From the NCBI GenBank assembly GCA_900768735.1, contig CAAGDZ010000028.1:1-6156 (forward strand): a stretch of DNA of 6,156 nt, read 5' to 3'. The first letter of the stretch is position 1; the number at the start of each line of letters is the position of its first letter. A program made the translations under genes and the position numbers. The stretch is from Oscillospiraceae bacterium (lineage in GTDB: Bacteria; Bacillota; Clostridia; Oscillospirales; Ruminococcaceae). A model generated the notes under the pieces. It was not told where the DNA came from, made no database searches, and saw only the letters and a list, made by a program, of their open reading frames with translations. Below, piece by piece: positions 1-4,967 of the stretch.

Positions 1-1
1 C

Positions 2-751
2 GGTGATTTAATTGGCTCTTTGCTCAGCCTTATCAAAGACATTTTAGAGCCTATCATGCCGATTATACAGGCTGTCGCCGATGTCCTCGGCGGTGTTCTG
101 GGTGTTGCAATACAAAATGTCGCTGAGCTTGTCGGCGGACTTGCTGATGTATTCAGCGGACTGATAAAAATCTTGTCAGGTGACATCATGGGAGGTCTGC
201 AGCAATTCGGGCAGGGATTTGTTGACCTGTTTTCGGGCGTGCTCGGCACAATTGATTCAATGTTCGGCACGTCGCTACAAAAATGGTATGACGAGACCCG
301 AGAAGCCTGTGAAAAAATCGGACAAGAGATGTATGCGGCAACCCACCAGGAAGAAATCCGCATGAATGAGCTCGGTGCGAAATATGACACGCTGCAGAGC
401 GATATGAATGATTATATCATCAAAGAGCTCAGGAGCGGCAAGAGTGCTGAAGAAGCGTTTAATAGCGCAAAGGAAAAATATCTTACCGGGGACGAGCAGA
501 AAGAGTATTTTGAGGGTGCGCTCGCCGATACGCTTAATATGGACACCGTCAACGAGTGGTACAAAAACATTCGTGATAATAAAGGTCTGTATTCGCAAGG
601 CTATGTTGACCAGGACAAGTCGGGCAGCGGCTGGAATCCTGCCGAGTGGTATTCGGTCGAAAACCAGCGCAAGATTAACGGTATTGACAATAATGGATAT
701 AAAAGCGCCGGAACGAGCTACAGCTACGATAAATCGAACGTATTGATATAA
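2..751 (+). pseudogene. Phage tail tape-measure-like protein, C-terminal part (5' end outside window; frameshifted at its 3' end)
   Basis: The frame is open from the left edge to a TAA at 749-751, giving about 249 residues of a longer protein; the TTG at 20 is only the first in-window start codon and not a believable start. The first 90 residues are almost all Gly, Ala, Val, Leu, Ile and Phe in a repeating pattern (for example DVLGGVLGVAIQNVAELVGG, FSGVLGTIDSMFG), as seen in C-terminal regions of siphophage tape-measure proteins, which set tail length and help pass DNA through the membrane. From about base 280 the protein becomes charged and helical (WYDETREACEKIGQEM, SAEEAFNSAKEKY), then turns into a Gly/Ser/Asn/Tyr-rich linker (GSGWNPAEWYSVENQ, YKSAGTSYSYDKSN). 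The stop falls within four codons of where a GH25 lysozyme domain begins in the next frame, so I read this as the front part of a tail protein with a lysozyme domain. The tape-measure call comes from composition and context, not from a diagnostic motif; another membrane-active tail protein is possible. Confidence 0.62.
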
Positions 752-1176
752 GTAGAGCGCAGGAGACATTTGATTTTGACGCCGCAGAAAAATCAGGCGT
801 TAAGTTTATCATTATCCGTGCCGGCATACGCGCTGAAAAGGATACATATTTCAAGCAAAACCTCGAAGAGTGTATTAAAAGAGGCATACCTTACGGATTG
901 TACTGGTATTTTGAGGCTACTGACGACGAAACTTTTGTAAAAGAGCTTGCTGCTTGTAAAAACGTTGTAAAAGGTTTAAAACCGCAGTACCCAATATTTT
1001 TTGATATGGAGACGCAGGGGCAGATTGACAAACTCGACAGCAAGACCCGCACGGACATGGCTATCCGTTTTTGCGACGAGATGACTACTATCGGACTGCC
1101 TTCGGGCATCTACGCGAATCCTTCATGGCTTGATAGTTATTTTGAAAAAGACCGCATAATCGACAAAATCTTATGA
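739..1176 (+). pseudogene. GH25 muramidase (lysozyme) domain, frameshifted and incomplete
   Basis: This frame encodes a glycoside hydrolase family 25 domain, which cuts the MurNAc-GlcNAc bond of peptidoglycan. It opens with RIDISRAQ (the GIDVS-type strand with the catalytic-site Asp at 745-747). EKSGVKFIIIRAGI (strand 2), GIPYGLYWYFEA (889-918) and YPIFFDMET follow, the last with the DxE pair at 1003-1011 that holds the catalytic Glu. GIYANPSWLDSYF (1105-1143) comes next. The frame has no ATG, GTG or TTG ahead of the first strand: it opens after a stop at 730-732, while the preceding tail protein runs in frame right up to it. Restoring one base near 740 (GG instead of G) would read DKSNGIDISRAQ straight through. 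At 1174-1176 the frame hits TGA after about 145 residues, while GH25 domains usually need about 180-190; the last strands (the WLAxW and WQY-type region) are missing. Family assignment is firm; loss of function is inferred from the missing start and barrel end. Confidence 0.88.
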
Positions 1177-1324
1177 TGGCATTGCCTTGTCTAATTGGGT
1201 TTATACCAAGAGATTTTATGTAGCATCTGTCACCAAAGACAGGGTTTTACTTAATAAATCTCCTGATGATGCCGTTTTTGCGATAAATACACCGTTTAAC
1301 AAAGCTGATTTAATTAAATGCTAA
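1172..1324 (+). pseudogene. Unrecognised C-terminal remnant of the phage lysin/tail protein
   Basis: After the GH25 frame stops, a different frame gives 50 clean residues to a TAA at 1322-1324. It begins YDGIALSNWVYTKRFYVASV and continues KDRVLLNKSPDDAVFAINTP, then FNKADLIKC. It has no start codon or ribosome binding site of its own, so it is read as the tail end of the same broken gene. The pattern (short beta strands, a ValThr-x-AspArgVal strand, then a turn) is loosely like an SH3-type cell-wall-binding repeat or a tail/baseplate C-terminus, but I do not recognise it and give no function. It does not look like the missing end of the GH25 barrel, so a deletion at about 1170 is likely in addition to the frame change. 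Confidence 0.55.
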
Positions 1325-1334
1325 GACAGACGAC

Positions 1335-1361
1335 AATCAGGTGGGTTTTTCCCACCTGATT
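1335..1361 (+). terminator. Perfect 11-bp hairpin after the phage gene, ahead of the methyltransferase
   Basis: AATCAGGTGGG (1335-1345) pairs without mismatch with CCCACCTGATT (1351-1361) around a TTTTT loop. The tail ACTTTATTTT is T-rich but interrupted, so it would be a moderate Rho-independent terminator. It starts 10 nt after the stop codon of the broken phage gene, as a terminator would. It also ends only 10 nt before the methyltransferase GGAGG, so it may act as a leader hairpin for that gene. Confidence 0.72.
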
Positions 1362-1371
1362 ACTTTATTTT

Positions 1372-1376
1372 GGAGG
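1372..1376 (+). promoter_or_regulatory. Ribosome binding site of the D12 methyltransferase
   Basis: GGAGG lies 6 nt before the ATG at 1383. This fixes the start: the frame is open further upstream to a GTG at 1341, but that codon lies inside the hairpin loop/stem and has no Shine-Dalgarno sequence. Confidence 0.85.
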
Positions 1377-1382
1377 TTTTAT

Positions 1383-2129
1383 ATGACAAATAGTCCTATT
1401 CCGCGTATTGGCGGCAAGCGCCTTTTACGCAAAATTATATGCAATAATTTTCCCGACAGCAAGACATACAACAGATATATTGAGGTATTCGGCGGCGGTG
1501 GCTGGGTACTTTTTGCAAGAGACAATCACGCAGAGCTTGAGGTGTATAATGACGCAGACGGTGAGCTGGTTAATCTGATGCGCTGTATAAAATTCCATTG
1601 CGGTGAGCTTCAGCGCGAGATTGACGGATATTATAATAGTAGAGAGATGTTTCTTGATGCAATAAGTCAGCTTAATTGCCGCGGTTTTACAGATATACAG
1701 CGTGCAGCTCGATATTTTCTTAAAATGCGACTATCGTTCGGCTCGGACGGCAAGACTTTCGGTTGTTCCAAAAAACCGCTCTATAGCTCTGCGGATTATT
1801 TAACTACGGTTTCAGAGCGTTTTAAAAGCGTTTTGATTGAGCAAAAAGACTTTGAAAACTTGATAAATGTGTACGACAGACCGACAGCGCTTTTCTACTG
1901 CGACCCGCCGTATCATACTACCGAGAAATACTACGATGTGCCCTTTTCAGAGAGCGACCATTTACGGTTATTTGCCGCTTTGTCCTCGATAAAAGGTCGT
2001 TTTTTACTGTCCTATAACGATGACGATTTTATTCGTGAGCTTTACAAAAATTATACAATAGTACCGGTTGAGCGTAATAACAATATGTCATCGGGTAATT
2101 TCAAAGAGCTTATGATAAAAAACTACTAA
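1383..2129 (+). CDS. D12-class (Dam-like) DNA adenine-N6 methyltransferase, orphan, phage type
   Basis: The 248-residue protein transfers a methyl group from S-adenosylmethionine to N6 of adenine in a short DNA site. Motif X is PIPRIGGKRLLRKI (residues 5-18, the PxxGGK form); motif I, the SAM-binding loop, is EVFGGGGW (34-41); YNDADGELVN (55-64) is the acidic strand-2 motif; the catalytic motif IV is DPPY (174-177). KELMIKNY at the end matches the usual ELLxxNY finish, so the gene looks complete. The order X-I-IV places it in the alpha group with Dam and DpnM, though it is somewhat shorter than E. coli Dam (about 278 residues); the segment between motifs I and IV, which holds the recognition domain, is short. 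The site cannot be read from sequence. There is no restriction endonuclease gene beside it, which suggests an orphan methyltransferase of phage origin used to mask phage DNA or later kept by the host. It follows a decayed tail gene and converges on galT. Confidence 0.93.
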   Translation: MTNSPIPRIGGKRLLRKIICNNFPDSKTYNRYIEVFGGGGWVLFARDNHAELEVYNDADGELVNLMRCIKFHCGELQREIDGYYNSREMFLDAISQLNCRGFTDIQRAARYFLKMRLSFGSDGKTFGCSKKPLYSSADYLTTVSERFKSVLIEQKDFENLINVYDRPTALFYCDPPYHTTEKYYDVPFSESDHLRLFAALSSIKGRFLLSYNDDDFIRELYKNYTIVPVERNNNMSSGNFKELMIKNY

Positions 2130-2214
2130 TCGTTCAGCACTATTTTCTTTACGATTTTATGCTACTTGCTCCGTAAATTCGTAAACAAAATGGTACTGTT
2201 TTTCTGCTATAAAA

Positions 2215-2262
2215 ACGATATTCAAACGCTGTTTCAATATCAATAAAATGTGTTAATATCGT
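2215..2262 (+). repeat. Small hairpin with an alternative pairing partner
   Basis: GATATT (2217-2222) pairs with AATATC (2236-2241), continued after one C-C mismatch by AAAC (2224-2227) with GTTT (2231-2234) around a GCT loop. The same left arm, extended to ACGATATT (2215-2222), pairs perfectly over 8 bp with AATATCGT (2255-2262). The two pairings exclude each other, and a T-rich stretch follows at 2266-2284. The arms are short and AT-rich, so chance is a serious alternative. Confidence 0.3.
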
Positions 2263-2295
2263 CCGGTTTTATTTTGTTTATTTTCGGGACACAAA

Positions 2296-2375
2296 AAAAT
2301 CCTCGATAAAAAATAACTGATTTTCAACTTTCTATGTTAAAAGTGTGGAAAATTCGTTATTATATCGGGGATTTT
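2296..2375. terminator. Long nested palindrome, probable bidirectional terminator
   Basis: Four stem segments line up in order over 80 nt. AAAATCCTCGATA (2296-2308) pairs with TATCGGGGATTTT (2363-2375) through 13 bp with one G-T/G-U type pair. AATAAC (2312-2317) pairs with GTTATT (2356-2361), ATTTTC (2320-2325) with GAAAAT (2348-2353), and ACTTT (2327-2331) with AAAGT (2340-2344), closing an 8-nt loop. On the plus strand the stem is followed by CGG and six T; on the minus strand it runs into seven T. It sits between the convergent methyltransferase and galT, where a shared terminator is expected, though it lies about 100 nt past the galT stop. The nested length is more than a simple terminator needs, so a palindromic repeat element is an alternative. 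Confidence 0.5.
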
Positions 2376-2399
2376 CGGTTTTTTATTCTTAAAATAAAT

Positions 2400-2443
2400 T
2401 TCGCATTTTGCGTGTCAAAAATTCGGATTTTGCTTGTCAAATA
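2400..2443. repeat. Two tandem copies of a 22-bp direct repeat
   Basis: Copy 1 is 2400-2421 and copy 2 is 2422-2443, directly abutting and matching at 19 of 22 positions by eye. The core is ATTTTGCGTGTCAAA in copy 1 (2405-2419) and ATTTTGCTTGTCAAA in copy 2 (2427-2441). It lies just past the long palindrome and 32 nt from the galT stop. Its role is unknown; a protein binding site, a leftover of phage integration or simple slippage are all possible. Confidence 0.6.
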
Positions 2444-2475
2444 ACAGCCTTGTGGCATCTCTTTTGTTTCATCAT

Positions 2476-3978
2476 TTAATTATACTGTTTCGCGTACTCT
2501 ATAAATCTCATAAAAGCGGCTTTTCCGTCCTCGTCACGCTTAAACACGCCCGCGTCCAGCAGTACCTGCTCAAATACCGCGCCGATTTCGCGCTTGATTA
2601 TCTCTCCTGCGGTATCGCTGTCAGCGTCGGGATAGCGTTTTATCAGTCCGTTCAGCCAGTCGGCATGACCGCACAGCCTTTCGTCAGAACTGAGGTCGGC
2701 TTTTTCGCAGAGCGCCTTTTCCAAAAGCGGTATTTCGTCCGCAAGCCTTGCGGGGAGCACCGCAAGGCCCATGACTTCAATTAGACCGATATTTTCCTTT
2801 TTAATATGATGAAGCGAGGGATTCGGGTGGAACACGCCGAGAGGTCTGTCCACGGTTGTTATGTTGTTTCGCAGTACAAGGTCGCACTCGTACTTTCCGT
2901 CTCTCATGCGCGCAATCGGAGTGACCGTGTTGTGCGGTACGCCGTCATCGGTGACCGAGAAAATACCCGCCTTTTCGTCGGTATAGCTGCGCCACGCCCT
3001 GAGTATACGGTCACATTCCTTGGCCAGCGCCGCGCGGTCGGTACTGCAAAGCCTTATTACCGACATCGGCCATTTTACGGTAGCCGCGGATACCTTGCTG
3101 TCCGACAATGAAAATTCATACTCGGCGGGCGCTTTTTCCATTGTAAAGCAGTAGTTTCCACCTTGAAAATGCTCGTGCGCCAGTATCGAGCCGCCGACTA
3201 TCGGCAAATCCGCATTCGAGCCGATAAAGTAGTGGGGGAGTATCTCCAGTATGTCAAACAGCTTTTCAAAAACCTCGGCGTCTATCTTCATCGGTATATG
3301 CTGCTCGTTGAAAACTATACAATGCTCGTTATAATAGCCGTAGGGCGAATACTGAAAATCCCAGTCGCCGCCGTGTATCTTCATCGGTATCGGGCGCAGG
3401 TTCTGCCTTGCGGGGTGGGTGAGCGTGCCCGCAAAGCCGGTATTTTCTATGCAGAGCTGGCAGGCGGGGTATTTTGTCTTAGGCTGATTTCGTGCCGCAG
3501 CTATATCGCGCGGGTCTTTTTCCGGCTTTGAGCGGTTTATCGTTATGTCAAGCGTACCGTACTCACAGTCGTATGTCCAGCGTATATCCTTCGCTATCCT
3601 GCCCGCACGGACATAGTTTGTGTCCTTGCTGTACTCATAGTACCATTCGGTAGCCGCTTTCGGACCTTGCTCATACTTTCTGTCAAATTTGTCGATAACC
3701 TCATGCGGCATAACGGTGAGCAGACCCATGACCTTTGTGTCAAATAAATCCCTTACCGCGCCCGAGTCGGTAATTATGCCGTTTTCGCAGGCGTAGTCGG
3801 TTATTTTGTCCAGTATCCCGTCAATGCTCGTATCATCGGGTAGGTTTTCCGGCTCCTCCCATGATGACAGTCCGAGCAGCTCCATAAGGCTGTTTCTGAC
3901 ATATATACAGTCGTGCTTTGTGATAAGCTCCTTTTTCAGACCGTAATTTATCAGCGCCTGAACATAGTTGTGAATCAT
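2476..3978 (-). CDS. galT: UDP-glucose--hexose-1-phosphate uridylyltransferase, class II GalT
   Basis: This 500-residue cytoplasmic enzyme of the Leloir pathway moves UMP from UDP-glucose to galactose-1-phosphate, giving UDP-galactose and glucose-1-phosphate. It is the long Firmicutes form (class II, usually about 490-510 residues) and not the roughly 350-residue E. coli type. Seen in order: helical N-terminal part (NYVQALINYGLKKELI), PKTKYPACQLCIENTGF with the CxxC pair at 173-176, LTHPARQNLRPIPM, YGYYNEHCIVFNEQH, and the active-site HEHFQGG at 268-274, whose second His is expected to carry the uridylyl group. The start at 3978 is chosen because GGAG (3988-3991) lies 9 nt before it. The open frame reaches back to an ATG at 4047, but that extension (MLWYNYNRSKIW) would run through the promoter. 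The gene stands alone, without galK or galE in view, divergent from proBA and convergent with the phage-type methyltransferase. It looks intact. Confidence 0.96.
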   Translation of the reverse strand: MIHNYVQALINYGLKKELITKHDCIYVRNSLMELLGLSSWEEPENLPDDTSIDGILDKITDYACENGIITDSGAVRDLFDTKVMGLLTVMPHEVIDKFDRKYEQGPKAATEWYYEYSKDTNYVRAGRIAKDIRWTYDCEYGTLDITINRSKPEKDPRDIAAARNQPKTKYPACQLCIENTGFAGTLTHPARQNLRPIPMKIHGGDWDFQYSPYGYYNEHCIVFNEQHIPMKIDAEVFEKLFDILEILPHYFIGSNADLPIVGGSILAHEHFQGGNYCFTMEKAPAEYEFSLSDSKVSAATVKWPMSVIRLCSTDRAALAKECDRILRAWRSYTDEKAGIFSVTDDGVPHNTVTPIARMRDGKYECDLVLRNNITTVDRPLGVFHPNPSLHHIKKENIGLIEVMGLAVLPARLADEIPLLEKALCEKADLSSDERLCGHADWLNGLIKRYPDADSDTAGEIIKREIGAVFEQVLLDAGVFKRDEDGKAAFMRFIEYAKQYN

Positions 3979-3987
3979 TTCGTATTT

Positions 3988-3991
3988 CTCC
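3988..3991 (-). promoter_or_regulatory. Ribosome binding site of galT
   Basis: On the minus strand GGAG stands 9 nt before the ATG at 3978-3976. It favours this internal Met over the upstream in-frame ATG at 4047, and the encoded N-terminus then begins MIHNYVQALI as expected for class II GalT. Confidence 0.8.
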
Positions 3992-3998
3992 GTTTCCG

Positions 3999-4013
3999 GG
4001 CGCGATTCGCGCC
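3999..4013 (-). promoter_or_regulatory. GC-rich hairpin in the galT leader
   Basis: GGCGCG and CGCGCC pair perfectly around a 3-nt loop, in an otherwise AT-rich leader. It lies between the predicted galT transcription start (about 4020) and the Shine-Dalgarno, ending 7 nt upstream of the GGAG. It could stabilise the 5' end of the mRNA, affect ribosome loading, or be a DNA operator; the sequence alone does not say which. Confidence 0.5.
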
Positions 4014-4026
4014 AAATTTTACTCCG

Positions 4027-4061
4027 ATTATAATTGTACCATAACAAAAAAGAAAAATCAA
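4027..4061 (-). promoter_or_regulatory. Predicted galT promoter
   Basis: On the minus strand, TTGATT (4061-4056) and TACAAT (4038-4033) are 17 bp apart, a good housekeeping-sigma match. A second -10-like word, TATAAT (4032-4027), abuts the first but has only a weak -35 (TTTCTT) at the right distance. Either choice puts the start point near 4020-4026, giving a leader of roughly 45 nt. Confidence 0.65.
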
Positions 4062-4089
4062 TTGTATATGCGGAAATGTTTTTTCGCTA

Positions 4090-4118
4090 TTGCAATTTCC
4101 TTTACAATTTGTTATAAT
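4090..4118 (+). promoter_or_regulatory. Predicted proBA promoter with extended -10
   Basis: TTGCAA (4090-4095) and a perfect TATAAT (4113-4118) are 17 bp apart, and TG at 4110-4111 makes an extended -10 (TGTTATAAT). Transcription would begin near 4125, about 40 nt before the proB ATG. This rules out the longer proB frame that begins at 4062. Confidence 0.8.
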
Positions 4119-4123
4119 GTAAA
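4101..4123. promoter_or_regulatory. Operator-like dyad over the proB -10 box
   Basis: TTTACA (4101-4106) and TGTAAA (4118-4123) form an inverted repeat with an 11-bp spacer, enclosing nearly the whole -10 element and reaching to just before the expected start point. A repressor bound here would block transcription. The cognate regulator is not identifiable, and in AT-rich DNA a 6-bp dyad can arise by chance. Confidence 0.35.
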
Positions 4124-4146
4124 CGCATATCGCAATACAGCGGGAC

Positions 4147-4154
4147 AAAGAGGG
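4147..4154 (+). promoter_or_regulatory. Ribosome binding site of proB
   Basis: AAAGAGGG ends 9 nt before the ATG at 4164 and decides the start against the upstream ATG at 4062. GGGACAA occurs twice with a 10-bp period here (4142-4148 and 4152-4158), the second copy overlapping the site. Confidence 0.72.
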
Positions 4155-4163
4155 ACAACAGAC

Positions 4164-4955
4164 ATGACAGATTTTTCACAAAAGAAAAGAATTGTGGTAA
4201 AGGTCGGCACAAGCACGCTGGCTCACGCCACCGGCAATCTTAATATACGCCGCGTAGCAAAACTCATCGAGGTCTTTTCAGACCTAAAAAACGCGGGAAA
4301 AGAGATAATATTCGTGACCTCGGGCGCACAGGGTATCGGCGCGGCGAGGGCGGGACTTCGCACAAAGCCTAAGGAGATACCGCAGAAGCAGGCTTGTGCC
4401 GCGATAGGACAGTGCGAGCTTATGCACATCTACGACAGGGAGTTCTCAAAGCACAACCATACGGTTGCACAGGTGCTGCTGACAAGAGACGTAATCAGCA
4501 ACAAGACCCGCAAGGAAAACGTAACAAACACCTTCAAAACCCTGCTCGAAATGGGCATCGTACCGATAATAAACGCAAACGACACCGTATCGATTGAGGA
4601 ACTTGACTTTGACGAAAACGACACGCTGTCGGCTATCGTAGCCACACTCTGCGGAGCGGATTTACTGGTTATTCTCACCGATGTTGACGGTCTTTACGAT
4701 AAAAACCCGAAGCTCCCCGATGCAAGGCTTATCCCCGTTGTAGATCATATCACCGACGAGATGATAGCCTCGGCAAGAGATAAGGGAAGCGAGTTTGCAA
4801 GCGGCGGTATGCTGACAAAGCTTGAGGCCGCTACTATCGCAAAGGAAAACGGAATACCTACCGTGATTATCAAGGGCGAAAACCCCGAGATACTTTACGA
4901 TTTGTTTGAAAACAAGGCAACCTGCACGGTATTTACCGCGGATGACGAGAATTAA
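4164..4955 (+). CDS. proB: Glutamate 5-kinase, short form without PUA domain
   Basis: This 263-residue enzyme does the first step of proline synthesis, using ATP to make gamma-L-glutamyl phosphate. It is a single amino-acid-kinase domain: KRIVVKVGTSTLA (8-20, phosphate-binding Lys and Gly), FVTSGAQGIGAAR (50-62), QKQACAAIGQ (74-83), VPIINANDTVS (133-143), FDENDTLSAIVA (149-160), LLVILTDVDGLYDKNP (167-182) and SEFASGGMLTKLEAATIA. The C-terminal PUA domain of the 367-residue E. coli enzyme is absent; the protein stops right after the kinase domain, as in a number of other bacteria. Where most relatives have INEND, this one has INAND, and GDNDTLSA is DENDTLSA. The ATG at 4164 is supported by AAAGAGGG and by the promoter lying inside the longer frame from 4062 (MYMRKCFFAIAI is therefore not translated). 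proA follows after 12 nt in the same operon. Confidence 0.96.
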   Translation: MTDFSQKKRIVVKVGTSTLAHATGNLNIRRVAKLIEVFSDLKNAGKEIIFVTSGAQGIGAARAGLRTKPKEIPQKQACAAIGQCELMHIYDREFSKHNHTVAQVLLTRDVISNKTRKENVTNTFKTLLEMGIVPIINANDTVSIEELDFDENDTLSAIVATLCGADLLVILTDVDGLYDKNPKLPDARLIPVVDHITDEMIASARDKGSEFASGGMLTKLEAATIAKENGIPTVIIKGENPEILYDLFENKATCTVFTADDEN

Positions 4956-4967
4956 GCGAGGTAAAGC

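Larger units (their letters stand above)
2130..2475. other. AT-rich non-coding spacer between convergent genes; probable prophage/chromosome border
   Basis: No believable gene was found on either strand in these 346 bases. The stretch is clearly more AT-rich than galT and proBA. It contains a small hairpin with an alternative partner (2215-2262), a long nested palindrome (2296-2375) and a 22-bp direct tandem repeat (2400-2443), each listed separately where supported. Since phage-type genes lie to the left and housekeeping metabolism to the right, the prophage end probably falls here, but no tRNA or obvious attachment core identifies it. Confidence 0.6.

Noticed and set aside
408..746. 112-residue plus-strand frame inside the tail protein
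   Set aside because: Arg/Ser/Thr-rich shadow frame with no ribosome binding site; the overlapping frame explains the DNA better.
731..751. Programmed ribosomal frameshift joining the tail protein to GH25
   Set aside because: The overlap of the two frames contains no slippery heptamer, and a further frame break follows at about 1172, which fits decay better.
275..769. 164-residue open frame on the minus strand opposite the tail protein
   Set aside because: It mirrors the plus-strand coding frame, has no convincing ribosome binding site and no recognisable domain; the plus frame has clear phage tail composition.
1341..1382. GTG at 1341 as the methyltransferase start
   Set aside because: It lies in the hairpin and has no Shine-Dalgarno; the ATG at 1383 has GGAGG at 6 nt and gives a normal MTNSPIPRIGGK start.
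2434..3531. Three plus-strand frames of 101-122 residues (2434-2784, 2806-3111, 3163-3531)
   Set aside because: All are antisense to galT, whose reading frame is continuous and has family motifs throughout.
3979..4047. Upstream in-frame ATG at 4047 for galT
   Set aside because: The extension would cover the promoter -10 region and the leader hairpin; the Met at 3978 has GGAG at 9 nt.
4062..4163. 34-residue N-terminal extension of ProB, which looks a little like a signal peptide
   Set aside because: The proB promoter lies inside it and glutamate 5-kinase is cytoplasmic; the ATG at 4164 has its own ribosome binding site.
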